From the NCBI GenBank assembly GCA_900188465.1, contig FZPE01000002.1, positions 501,489 through 565,488 of the forward strand: a stretch of DNA of 64,000 nucleotides, written 5' to 3'. The notes below the pieces were generated by a model. That model saw nothing but the letters and a program-made list of their open reading frames with translations, did not search any database and had not been told where the DNA came from. Positions 1-8,303 of the stretch are shown here, in pieces (the stretch's first letter is position 1; each line of letters opens with the position of its first letter). A program made the translations under genes and the position numbers. The stretch is from Micrococcales bacterium KH10. Lineage in GTDB: Bacteria > Actinomycetota > Actinomycetes > Actinomycetales > Cellulomonadaceae.

Positions 1-45
1 TGTCAGGTTTGATCGGGAAAGAACCTTCCGGTTCCGGCAAATCCG

Positions 46-80
46 TTGTGTTCAACTTGTACAAGTCGTACAATGATTTC
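46..80 (+). promoter_or_regulatory. Probable promoter of a leaderless toxin-antitoxin mRNA
   Basis: TTGTGT at 46-51 and TACAAT at 69-74 are separated by 17 bases. The -10 hexamer ends six bases before the ATG at 81, so transcription would begin at or next to the start codon. No Shine-Dalgarno sequence precedes that ATG, which fits a leaderless message, common in actinomycetes. The -35 match is weak (TTG only). The start site is inferred. Confidence 0.5.
55..72. promoter_or_regulatory. YefM-type operator with TGTACA core
   Basis: A perfect 12-bp palindrome ACTTGTACAAGT (55-66) has TGTACA at its centre, followed by a near copy CGTACA (67-72). The E. coli yefM-yoeB operator is known to use adjacent palindromes with TGTACA cores. 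Here the sites lie between the predicted -35 and -10 elements, so antitoxin binding would block RNA polymerase (autorepression, inferred). The centres are 9 bp apart rather than the 12 bp I recall for E. coli. Confidence 0.55.
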
Positions 81-326
81 ATGACCTCAGTGACCCTATC
101 TCAGTTCCGTAACCAGCAGAGCGACTACATCGCAGCTGCGCAACGTGAACCGGTCGAGATTACCTCGCGCGGCGCCGGGCGGCGCGCAGTTCTGGTTTCC
201 CCAGAGTTCTTTGATCGTGCGGTCGAAGCGTTGGAGGACCAACTTGATATCCGAGCGGCGGCAGCAGCACGAGCAGATTCTGAGCGGATTCCGTTCGACG
301 AACTGATGGAAGAACTCGGTCTATAG
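81..326 (+). CDS. Phd/YefM-family antitoxin
   Basis: Predicted 81-residue antitoxin of the Phd/YefM fold. Such proteins bind their operator with the N-terminal half and neutralise the partner toxin with the C-terminal half. The N-terminus MTSVTLSQFRNQQSDYIAAA and the following segment ending in AVLVSPEFF match the family pattern, in which a helical tail follows the 'vlvs..ef' strand. I placed the start at 81 and not at an upstream in-frame ATG at 9, because the operator and -10 element would otherwise lie inside the gene. The toxin gene begins 17 bases after the stop. Expression is probably autoregulated through the TGTACA palindrome. The family is fairly sure; the partner assignment rests on adjacency. 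Confidence 0.85.
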   Translation: MTSVTLSQFRNQQSDYIAAAQREPVEITSRGAGRRAVLVSPEFFDRAVEALEDQLDIRAAAAARADSERIPFDELMEELGL

Positions 327-343
327 GCTGCGCTGACCGTCTC

Positions 344-601
344 ATGACCTATCGAATCTCTGTTTCGCGGGACGTTGCGAAAACACTACGACGCATCCAC
401 CCGCAGGAAGTTCGACGACTTAAAGCCGCCATCACAGCACTCGCAGAAGATCCGCGCCCTGCGGGATGCGTGGAGCTTAAGGGTGGCGCAGGTGAATTGC
501 GAATCCGTGTCGGGGACTACCGAGTCGTATACGAGGTTATCGACGATGAACTCGTCATCCTCGTACTTCGCGTTGGCCATCGCCGTGAGGTGTATCGATA
601 G
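344..601 (+). CDS. RelE/ParE-superfamily toxin
   Basis: Predicted 85-residue toxin of the RelE/ParE superfamily. The N-terminus (YRISVSRDVAKTLRRI) and the C-terminal strands RVGDYRVVYEV and VLRVGHRREVYR are diagnostic; in RelE proteins the last strands carry the residues that contact mRNA in the ribosomal A site. Length is normal for the family. It follows the YefM-like antitoxin by 17 bases, so the two are probably co-transcribed and translated. RelE-type mRNA interferase activity is more likely than ParE-type gyrase poisoning because of the YefM-like partner, but sequence alone does not settle that. The pair sits next to a predicted defence cassette, a common location for such modules. Confidence 0.85.
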   Translation: MTYRISVSRDVAKTLRRIHPQEVRRLKAAITALAEDPRPAGCVELKGGAGELRIRVGDYRVVYEVIDDELVILVLRVGHRREVYR

Positions 602-783
602 ACGCTTTGGCGCCAAAACAGCCTCAGTTACCCGATCCTTCTAGAAGCCGCGAGCCTATCCGCGGTCTGTCAGACATGGTCCACACCCGGATGATTGTGC
701 ACGTCTAGCGGCTAATCTGCCCAGACACATCGCGGGCAGAGGGTTGATCGCAAGGGCCTATTTCGTTAGGCTCGTCGGGTTAG

Positions 784-806
784 AGGCCCGATGAATTGGG
801 CCTTTT
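784..806 (+). terminator. Rho-independent terminator candidate
   Basis: AGGCCC (784-789) and GGGCCT (798-803) form a six-base stem with an eight-base loop followed by TTTT (803-806). It lies in the 220-base gap between the toxin gene and the methyltransferase, so it would stop readthrough from the toxin-antitoxin operon. The rest of the gap (602-783) holds nothing I can name. The stem is short, hence moderate confidence. Confidence 0.5.
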
Positions 807-869
807 GTTGACCCAGATGGACCTGTGACACCTCAGCAGTGGCCTGGTCCGAACCCAAGGAGCGGCGCC

Positions 870-3668
870 GTGGCCGGTACGCAACCCGCCGGTAAGAAAC
901 TCATCGAAGTTTCGCTGCCGCTGGAAACCATCAACGCGGAGTCTGCGCGGGAAAAATCCATTCGGCACGGTCACCCCTCGACGCTGCACCTGTGGTGGGC
1001 GCGCCGCCCGTTGGCGGCTGCCCGTGCCGTGCTGTTCGCCCAGTTGGTCGATGACCCATCGGCCCGCCCGGACGAGTTCCCCACCGAGGAAGACCAAGCC
1101 CGCGAGCGGGAACGGCTGCACAACATCATTCGCGAACTGGTGGTGTGGGAGAACGCGAGCGATACGAAACTTCTGGCGCGTGCTCGCGCTGAGATCCTGA
1201 AATCGACGGGTAACAACCCACCCGCGATACTTGACCCGTTCGCTGGTGGTGGCACGATCCCGCTAGAGGCCCAGCGGCTCGGCCTGGAAGCCCACGCCAG
1301 TGACCTGAATCCGGTGGCGGTGCTGATCAACAAGGCACTGATCGAGATTCCACCGAAGTTCGCCGGTTCCGCCCCGGTGTTCCCTGGTGTTGATGACGCC
1401 AGCCTGGCTGGATGGTCAGGTGCCGCCGGGCTCGCGGAGGATGTGCGACGCTACGGCGAATGGATGCGCGAACGCGCCGAAGAGCGCATCGGGCACCTGT
1501 ACCCCAAAGCCACGTTGGCGGATGGCAGCGAAGCGACAGTCATCGCGTGGATCTGGGCGCGCACCGTTACCTGCCCCAACCCGGCGTGCGGTATCGAGAT
1601 GCCGCTGGTGCGGTCCTGGTGGTTGGGAAAGAAGAAGGGCAAAGAGGCATATGTGGTGCCGACCGTAGTGTCGGACGAGTCCGTCCCCGCCGGGAAGCGG
1701 GTTGCTTTCGAGATCGGGCACGATTTGGTCACGGCGCCGACCGACGAGACTGACGGCACGGTCGGTCGCCAGGGCGCGGTTTGCGTTGCCTGTGGCACCT
1801 CAGTGGAACTGAAATACATCCGCGCGGAGGGACGTGCCGGTCGGATGGATCAGCAGTTGATGGCTGTTGTCGCAGAAGGGAAGCGACAACGTACTTACTT
1901 GGCACCAACGATGCGCCATGTCGACGCGGCGGACCTGGCTCGGCCTGCCGATGCTCCTAGTGGTGAACTGCCGAAGAATCCTCGTGACTTCAAGACACCC
2001 AATTACGGTATGACTCAGTGGGCGGACCTGTTTACGCATCGGCAGTTGGTGGCGTTGACCACCTTCAGTGATCTGGTGGGCGAAGCCCGCGAGCGGGTGC
2101 TCGCCGACGCCATCGCTGCGGGAATGCCCGAAGGAGAACCCCTCGCCGCTGGCGGCACTGGCGCGTCGGCTTACGCCGACGCCGTCGCCACCTACCTAGG
2201 GTTGATCTTCAGTCGGAGTGTTGACCGTTCATCGTCGTTAGCGAGTTGGGACTCTTCCAATCCGAAGATTAGGAACACCTTTGGCAGGCAGGCACTGCCG
2301 ATGGTGTGGGATTTCGCTGAGGCGAACCTCTTGTCGACCTCAACAGGAAGTTACGCCAGTCAAATCGAGTATGTCTGCAAAGCGATCGTCCATGTGCCCG
2401 CGCGGTCATCTGGCGAAGCCCACCAGGATGACGCTGCGACTCGGGACTACACCGGTGTGCTCGTCGCTACCGATCCGCCGTACTACGACAACATCGGCTA
2501 CTCGGACCTGTCGGACTTCTTTTACGTCTGGCTCCGGCGCTCGTTGCGCAGAGTACACCCACAGCTGTTCAGCACCATGCTCGTGCCTAAAGCCGAAGAA
2601 CTCGTCGCCAACCCGTACCGTCACGGGGGTAAGAAACAGGCCGAAGATTTCTTCGAGGAAGGCTTCGAACACGTTTTTGCTCGTGCTCGTGTCACTGCGA
2701 GTCATGATTTCCCCATCACGGTCTTCTACGCCTTCAAACAGGCGGAATTGAAGAAGGACGGCATCACATCAACCGGATGGGCGACGTTTCTTGAGGGATT
2801 GATCCGCGCTGGATGGACTATCACTGCGACCTGGCCGGTGCGTTCGGAACTCAGCAACCGCATGATCGCCTCCGGTACCAACGCACTCGCTTCGTCCATC
2901 GTGTTGGCACTGCGACCACGCTCCGAAAGCGCACCACCGACCGACCGGGCCGGATTCCTCGCCGCACTGCATAACGAACTCGACCTGGCGCTACCCAAAA
3001 TCCAGCAGGGACTCATTGCTCCGGCAGACCTGCGCCAGACCATCCTCGGCCCTGGCATGGCGGTGTTCTCACGGTTCTCCCGGGTCCTCGAAGATGATGG
3101 CACGCAACTCACGGTCAAGCAGGCGCTGACCCTGATCAACCAAACCTTCGACACCCTCGAAAACGAACAAGACGCCGACCTTGACCCCGACACCCGGTTC
3201 TGCCTCGACTGGCTCAGGTCCTACGGGTGGGGGACTCGTCCTTACGGCGATGCTGAATCCCTGGCACTGCCGCTCGGGCTGTCCGTGGAAGGCATCGCCC
3301 GCGGCGGAGTCATTACCTCCGGCGCAGGCAAAGTCGCGCTGATCAAACCGCTCGGCCTAGATCCCAGTTGGGACCCGGCCACCGACGACCGGACCTCCAC
3401 GTGGGAGGTGACTTGTCACCTCGCACGAGCGTATGCGACCGAAGGCCGCGAAGCGGCAGCGCGACTGCTCGCCGCAGTCACAGACACCACGATCCGTGAA
3501 GACGTACCGCGGCTCGCAGCACGCCTCTACGAACTGCTCGAAAAGTCCGATGCCGCGACGGCTGGCCTCTTCAACGGTTTGGGTAGTGCGATGACCGACA
3601 TCACCGCTACCGCCCGCGACGTGGCACCGCGCGGAATACAAGAAGGCTTCAACTACTCGGGTGAATGA
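870..3668 (+). CDS. DUF1156-type DNA methyltransferase of a predicted defence cassette
   Basis: Predicted 932-residue adenine-type DNA methyltransferase. The SAM-binding motif DPFAGGGT lies near residues 122-129 and the catalytic motif DPPYYDN near 535. The N-terminus KKLIEVSLPLETINAES followed by RHGHPSTLHLWWARRPLAAA is the conserved opening of DUF1156 proteins. A cysteine pair CPNPACG (about 235) and CVACG (about 305) suggests a zinc ribbon inserted between the two methylase motifs. I chose GTG 870 because AAGGAG at 857-862 sits seven bases upstream; an in-frame GTG at 825 would add 15 residues but has no clear ribosome site. The gene is followed after 27 bases by the DUF499 ATPase, and that pair is known from predicted anti-phage islands. 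Its job would be to modify host DNA or act with the ATPase in defence (inferred). Confidence 0.88.
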   Translation: MAGTQPAGKKLIEVSLPLETINAESAREKSIRHGHPSTLHLWWARRPLAAARAVLFAQLVDDPSARPDEFPTEEDQARERERLHNIIRELVVWENASDTKLLARARAEILKSTGNNPPAILDPFAGGGTIPLEAQRLGLEAHASDLNPVAVLINKALIEIPPKFAGSAPVFPGVDDASLAGWSGAAGLAEDVRRYGEWMRERAEERIGHLYPKATLADGSEATVIAWIWARTVTCPNPACGIEMPLVRSWWLGKKKGKEAYVVPTVVSDESVPAGKRVAFEIGHDLVTAPTDETDGTVGRQGAVCVACGTSVELKYIRAEGRAGRMDQQLMAVVAEGKRQRTYLAPTMRHVDAADLARPADAPSGELPKNPRDFKTPNYGMTQWADLFTHRQLVALTTFSDLVGEARERVLADAIAAGMPEGEPLAAGGTGASAYADAVATYLGLIFSRSVDRSSSLASWDSSNPKIRNTFGRQALPMVWDFAEANLLSTSTGSYASQIEYVCKAIVHVPARSSGEAHQDDAATRDYTGVLVATDPPYYDNIGYSDLSDFFYVWLRRSLRRVHPQLFSTMLVPKAEELVANPYRHGGKKQAEDFFEEGFEHVFARARVTASHDFPITVFYAFKQAELKKDGITSTGWATFLEGLIRAGWTITATWPVRSELSNRMIASGTNALASSIVLALRPRSESAPPTDRAGFLAALHNELDLALPKIQQGLIAPADLRQTILGPGMAVFSRFSRVLEDDGTQLTVKQALTLINQTFDTLENEQDADLDPDTRFCLDWLRSYGWGTRPYGDAESLALPLGLSVEGIARGGVITSGAGKVALIKPLGLDPSWDPATDDRTSTWEVTCHLARAYATEGREAAARLLAAVTDTTIREDVPRLAARLYELLEKSDAATAGLFNGLGSAMTDITATARDVAPRGIQEGFNYSGE

Positions 3669-3695
3669 CCACCGGCTGACGCTTAAGGAGTCTCC

Positions 3696-6600
3696 ATGGC
3701 GCTGACGAATAAAGAAAAAGTCGGGCGAGGATTCGACCAACTGCTCGAAGGGCTCGCCCCGTTCGTCGACGCGCGCATGAGCGCCATCGATACAGGCGGA
3801 CGAGACTGGGCCGAAGTGCTCGCTGCCGCTGACTCCCACCGCACCGGCAGCAACCAGGTGTACTCAAAAACCGACGTCAGGTTCCTACTCAAAGTAGTGA
3901 CCGAACGTTGGCAGGTCTTCAAGGACGAGTTATCCCGACCCGAATCCGCGCTCGCCACCGAACTGCGCGACATCGGAAACAAATGGGCGCACGGCGACCC
4001 ATTCTCCTCCGACGACACCTACCGGGCCCTCGACACCATCGAACGATTCTGCCAAGCCATCGGAGCCGCCGACCAAGCCGCAGCCGTCGCAGAAATGCGG
4101 GTGGAACACCAGCGCAGCACCTTCGAACAGCAAGCCCGCAACCGGGTATCGCGTGCTGCGACCACGGTCACCGTCACCGGCGCGGTAGCCGGGACCGCCA
4201 TCAAACCCTGGCGGGAAGTTGTCACACCACATCCTGATGTGACCCGCGGACAATTCTCCGCCGCCGAATTTGCCGCTGACCTCTACGCCGTTGCCGGAGG
4301 ACTGTCAGCAGCGCGGGAATACTCCGACCCGAAGGAATTCTTCGAACGCACCTACCTCACCTCCGGCCTCCAAGACCTGCTGACGCGAGCGGTGCGGCGG
4401 TTCCTGGGCGACGCAGGCGCAAGCCCCGTGGTGAACCTGCAAACCCAATTCGGCGGTGGCAAGACGCACTCCATGCTTGCGTTATTCCACCTGTTCTCCG
4501 GCGTTGCAACAGACCAACTGCCCCAGGGGTTGCAAGATCTCGTTGCGGCGGCCCGCACGGAGGTGGCCTCGCTCGCCGATTCCGCCGATGGTCGAGTAGC
4601 GGAGCGTATCGAGACCCAAGACGACCTGCTCGCCACGATGAAGGTGCGCCGGGTGACCCTCGTCGGCACTCGTCTGTCCCCCAACCAACCACGCATCAAA
4701 CCTGACGGCACTGAGGTCGCAACACTGTGGGGCGAACTAGTGTGGCAACTCGGCGGCCGCGACGCCTATGACCGCGTCGCCCGCGCAGACCAGGCCGGAG
4801 TAGACCCTGGTGACGCACTAGACGAACTCGTACGTGACATCACCGCCGACGGCACAAAAATCCTGGTCCTGATTGACGAATGGGTTGCCTATGCACGCCA
4901 AATCGTCAATAGCGACAATCTGTCCGGGGGAAGTTTTGAAGCCCAACACACCTTTGCGCAACACCTGACCGAACTGGCTAAGACCACGCCAGGAATGATG
5001 CTCGTCGTCTCCATCCCAGCATCCGACTCGCTGGACAATGGCGGCGGCGGATCCGCACTGGAGGTCGGCGGACCAAATGGCCGCATCGCGCTCGAAATGC
5101 TCAGTCACGTCATCGGACGTAACGCCGATGACTGGCGCCCGGCGAACAACACCGAATCATTCGAAATCGTGCGCCGCCGACTCTTCGTCGAACCAGATGC
5201 CGCGGCCCTCGCCGACATCGCTGCCATCGCAAAAAGCTATGTGAAGTTCTACCAGGAGAACTCGTCCAACTTCCCTCGCGAGACTGTCGGCGGCGAGTAC
5301 GAAGCGCGTATTAAAGCCGCCTACCCGATCCACCCCGAATTCTTCGACCGGCTCTACGAAGACTGGTCCGCACTACCGAAATTCCAACGTACCCGTGGTG
5401 TGCTGCGCTTGATGAGTGTCATCATCAACGCACTGTGGAACTCCGGCGATGCCTCCCCGTTGATCACGCCAGGCACCGTGCCAATCCACGACACACGAGT
5501 ATTCTCCGAGATCACCAAATACCTCGACGACAACTGGAAACCCGTCGTGGATAAAGACGTTGACGGGGAAGGATCGACTCCCGTCACCATTGATCACGAG
5601 CGGCCTTCATTCGGATCGCGGGCACTGACCCGGCGGGTGGCCCGCACAGTCTTCATCGCGACTGTGCCGACACTGCGCGCAGCGCACCGTGGAGTCGATC
5701 TGCAACACCTCCGGCTCGGTGTGGCGATCCCCGGCGACAATATGAGTCATATCGGAGATGCCAGGGAACTCTTGGGACAGCGTGCCACCTATCTTTACGA
5801 GGACGGCGACCGCACCTGGTATGACGTGGCCGCATCGGTATCGCGGGTCGCAGCAGAACGCGCCGAAGGATATTCAGAAGCAGATATCCACGGCGTGATC
5901 GTAGAGCGGTTGCAGGCTGAGGTCCGTCGCGGACGCGGGGCGTTCGCCTATGTGCACGCTGGAATCCAAGACACAGGCGACGTTCCCGACACAGATTCAT
6001 TGCGGTTGGTACTGGTGCACCCACGGGAACAGTGGGCGAAGGACGCATCGAGCGCCACTGAATTCGCTGAGAAACTCTTCAACACCGTTGGTTCAGGGCA
6101 ACGTCAGCGCAAGAACATGGTCGTGATCGTCGCTGCCGATCGTTCTCGATACCCGGACCTGGATGCTGCCGTGCGGGAATGGCGCGCATGGTCGTCGATT
6201 GTTGCTGAGGCGGCGGTCGAGACGACGACGGAACGCGCCGGAGAACTGGGAATCAGCGGTCCACAGATAGCGCAAGCGAAGACCCGAGTAAAGCAGGCAG
6301 AACAAGTAGTAGCCGCACGCTTGCGCGCCACCTATTCCGCGGTGCTCACCTTGAGCGGGGGAGCCGGGGAGAAGCCCAAGGTTGCCTTTGACCGTGTCGG
6401 TGACTCTGACGCGCCGCTCGCGGAACGGGTCACAGAGAAACTGAAATCCGTTGGCAAGTTGAGCGTGGAATTACGGGCCGCGCTGCTGCGCATTGCGCTC
6501 GACGGGTCCTTGGCATCGGTGTGGTCGCGTGGACACGTGTCCGTCGCAGACCTGTGGGATTGGTTCACGCAGTATCCGTACCTCAAGCGGCTCAAATCAC

Positions 6601-7223
6601 GCGATGTCCTGACCGATGCCGTGGCCTCGGCTGCCGATGTTCTGTTGTGGCAACAAGACGCCTTTGCGCTCGCCGTTGGGCGGGATGAAGAAACCGGTCG
6701 CTACCTTGGGTTGTGGACACGTGACGATGGGACAGCCCCACCTCCGATCGATAACGGCACCTTGCTTGTCACGCCTGCGGCCGCCGTTGCGCAGCGTGCA
6801 GCAGAGCTGGAAGACAGGACGAACCGCACATCAAGCGGTGCGAACGTATCGACAGTTTCCACTGATCCGCTGCACGAGCCTGGAACCACGCCGGGCAAGA
6901 CAGATCCAGGTGATGAACCGCACTCGTCCCCTCAACACACTGGCCATGCCGGCCCTGGCAATGTGTCTGTGCCACAGGCGCGAGCGCGCCCTCGTCGTTA
7001 TTTTGGAACGAAAGTGCTGCGCGCAGACATTCCGGCCGCTGACTTCGCGAAGATCAACGAAGAGATCTTGCAGCGCATGACAGCGGAACCAGACGCAAGG
7101 TTGGAAGTCCGCATCGAAATCACAGCGACCTCGGAGGCCGGCTTCGACGAAGCTCTGGTGCGAACCGTCGGCGAGAACGCGAACGCGCTCAAATTCGAGC
7201 AGTCCGGGTTCGAGGAACGATAG
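3696..7223 (+). CDS. DUF499-type ATPase with N-terminal Swt1-like HEPN domain
   Basis: Predicted 1175-residue cytoplasmic ATPase. Residues 1-130 resemble the Swt1-type HEPN domain; the segment around 91-99 (RDIGNKWAH) corresponds to the HEPN RNase motif, but the arginine usually four residues before the histidine is glycine 94. The P-loop is GGGKTH (253-258) and the Walker B strand is LVLIDEWVAYAR, with D394 and E395. The C-terminal 80 residues form a separate conserved-looking domain after a low-complexity Thr/Pro/Gly linker (about 1040-1100). ATG 3696 is preceded by AAGGAG. It is almost certainly co-transcribed with the upstream DUF1156 methylase. Related cassettes often carry further genes (DUF3780, helicase, PLD nuclease); none is present downstream, so this is either a minimal version or a remnant. 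Confidence 0.87.
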   Translation: MALTNKEKVGRGFDQLLEGLAPFVDARMSAIDTGGRDWAEVLAAADSHRTGSNQVYSKTDVRFLLKVVTERWQVFKDELSRPESALATELRDIGNKWAHGDPFSSDDTYRALDTIERFCQAIGAADQAAAVAEMRVEHQRSTFEQQARNRVSRAATTVTVTGAVAGTAIKPWREVVTPHPDVTRGQFSAAEFAADLYAVAGGLSAAREYSDPKEFFERTYLTSGLQDLLTRAVRRFLGDAGASPVVNLQTQFGGGKTHSMLALFHLFSGVATDQLPQGLQDLVAAARTEVASLADSADGRVAERIETQDDLLATMKVRRVTLVGTRLSPNQPRIKPDGTEVATLWGELVWQLGGRDAYDRVARADQAGVDPGDALDELVRDITADGTKILVLIDEWVAYARQIVNSDNLSGGSFEAQHTFAQHLTELAKTTPGMMLVVSIPASDSLDNGGGGSALEVGGPNGRIALEMLSHVIGRNADDWRPANNTESFEIVRRRLFVEPDAAALADIAAIAKSYVKFYQENSSNFPRETVGGEYEARIKAAYPIHPEFFDRLYEDWSALPKFQRTRGVLRLMSVIINALWNSGDASPLITPGTVPIHDTRVFSEITKYLDDNWKPVVDKDVDGEGSTPVTIDHERPSFGSRALTRRVARTVFIATVPTLRAAHRGVDLQHLRLGVAIPGDNMSHIGDARELLGQRATYLYEDGDRTWYDVAASVSRVAAERAEGYSEADIHGVIVERLQAEVRRGRGAFAYVHAGIQDTGDVPDTDSLRLVLVHPREQWAKDASSATEFAEKLFNTVGSGQRQRKNMVVIVAADRSRYPDLDAAVREWRAWSSIVAEAAVETTTERAGELGISGPQIAQAKTRVKQAEQVVAARLRATYSAVLTLSGGAGEKPKVAFDRVGDSDAPLAERVTEKLKSVGKLSVELRAALLRIALDGSLASVWSRGHVSVADLWDWFTQYPYLKRLKSRDVLTDAVASAADVLLWQQDAFALAVGRDEETGRYLGLWTRDDGTAPPPIDNGTLLVTPAAAVAQRAAELEDRTNRTSSGANVSTVSTDPLHEPGTTPGKTDPGDEPHSSPQHTGHAGPGNVSVPQARARPRRYFGTKVLRADIPAADFAKINEEILQRMTAEPDARLEVRIEITATSEAGFDEALVRTVGENANALKFEQSGFEER

Positions 7224-7247
7224 CCTTCGCACCGACCCGCGCCGTTC

Positions 7248-7311
7248 GGTTGCCCCTTATGCAAAGTAGTAGTGCAATATATGCCGCTACCACCTTGCAT
7301 ATCGGGCAACC
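7248..7311. repeat. 64-bp palindromic intergenic element, family A copy 1
   Basis: Two 25-base arms (7248-7272 and 7287-7311) are complementary at about 21 positions and flank a 14-base centre containing ATATAT. The outer arms are GGTTGCCC and GGGCAACC. Two more copies with the same geometry lie at 39030 and 47210, with GGTAGCCC/GGGCTACC-type arms. It lies just past the DUF499 stop. It could be a transcription-ending hairpin or a REP-like mobile palindrome. Confidence 0.8.
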
Positions 7312-7354
7312 TTCAGCGCGACGGATAAGGGCATAGGGGCGGTCAGCGACCCAC

Positions 7355-7366
7355 TACGATCGACGG
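7355..7366 (+). promoter_or_regulatory. -10 element of a leaderless transcript
   Basis: TACGAT (7355-7360) ends six bases before the ATG at 7367, and no ribosome-binding sequence is present. This spacing is typical of actinobacterial leaderless promoters. I see no good -35 element. Confidence 0.4.
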
Positions 7367-8167
7367 ATGGGCACCAAACACGCTATTGCATCGCCATCGC
7401 TGAAGAACCTACGTGATCCGGGTGGGGTCGACGGCCCGTCCGCCGGTCAGGGATTGCGACCGGGCATAGTGTTCCGTTCTGCCGCGCCCACCGATCCTGC
7501 CATCGCGACGGATGGGGTCGTCGCCGCGCTGAACATCGGTACGGTGCTCGACCTGCGCACCAGCGTCGAATCGGCAGAACAGCCGGACCAACTGCCCGCG
7601 GGCGCCACTTTGCGCACCATTGATGTACTTGCATCCAGCCCCACCGGCGCCGCGGTCCAGCAGACCCGTATGCTCGCCGATCCGGTGCGATTCGCCGCCG
7701 AACTGGCCAATTTCCCGGCACGTGAAGCGATGGAACAGACCTACCGCCAACTCGTCTCAAGCGAATCTGCACTGCTAGGTTACGCCGAGGTCCTCCAGAC
7801 CATCATCGCGGAGCCCGACGCACCGGTCCTCATCCACTGCACTGCGGGCAAGGACCGCACCGGGTGGGCAATTGCGCTGTTGATGAGCGTGGCTGGCAAT
7901 GGAGACGAGGCCATCTACGCCGAATACCTGGCGGTGAACGAGGCGGTGGCCGATCTGTTCGCGCCGCTGCTGCACCAACTCGATGCGGCAGGTGTTGACT
8001 CCGCAATGGTGAAGGTGTTCTTCCAGGTCCAACGTTCCTATCTGGAAGCTGCCTTTGACGAGGTCAACGTTCGGTTCGGCGGTCTGAACGGTTATCTCAC
8101 CGACGGCCTGGGTTTGAGCTTGGACGAGATCGCGGCGTTGCGTCGGCACCTTACGGGTACCGATTAA
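7367..8167 (+). CDS. Tyrosine-protein phosphatase (MptpB-like family)
   Basis: Predicted 266-residue protein phosphatase. The P-loop HCTAGKDRTG carries the nucleophile C158 and arginine R164; the lysine and aspartate inside the loop place it in the Y_phosphatase3 family with Mycobacterium MptpB, which also accepts phosphoinositides. The N-terminal segment NLRDPGG...LRPGIVFRSAAP and the strand VLDLRTSVE are further hallmarks. No signal peptide or membrane segment is visible. The gene stands alone between a palindromic element and a convergent gene, with its own predicted leaderless promoter. Its substrate cannot be deduced. Confidence 0.9.
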   Translation: MGTKHAIASPSLKNLRDPGGVDGPSAGQGLRPGIVFRSAAPTDPAIATDGVVAALNIGTVLDLRTSVESAEQPDQLPAGATLRTIDVLASSPTGAAVQQTRMLADPVRFAAELANFPAREAMEQTYRQLVSSESALLGYAEVLQTIIAEPDAPVLIHCTAGKDRTGWAIALLMSVAGNGDEAIYAEYLAVNEAVADLFAPLLHQLDAAGVDSAMVKVFFQVQRSYLEAAFDEVNVRFGGLNGYLTDGLGLSLDEIAALRRHLTGTD

Positions 8168-8205
8168 GGACGAGTGCTCCCTCGCCCACGCCCCGTGGTG
8201 ATTGT

Positions 8206-8277
8206 GGACCGGTTTGGTCGGTTGTGGCCGGGTTTAAACCCGGCCACTTTTACAAAACCTGGCCACTTTTGCCGGGG
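8206..8277. repeat. CCACTTTT/AAAACC palindromic element, family E copy 1
   Basis: A perfect 24-bp palindrome at 8224-8247 (GTGGCCGGG core around TTTAAA) is followed by TTTTACAAAACCTGGCCACTTTTG. The words CCACTTTT and ACAAAACC recur in the elements at 50140 and 54615. It lies between two convergent genes, where a bidirectional transcription stop would be useful. Function is inferred from position and pairing only. Confidence 0.7.
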
Positions 8278-8303
8278 GGCAAAGGCACGGGAACGCGGCC
8301 GGG

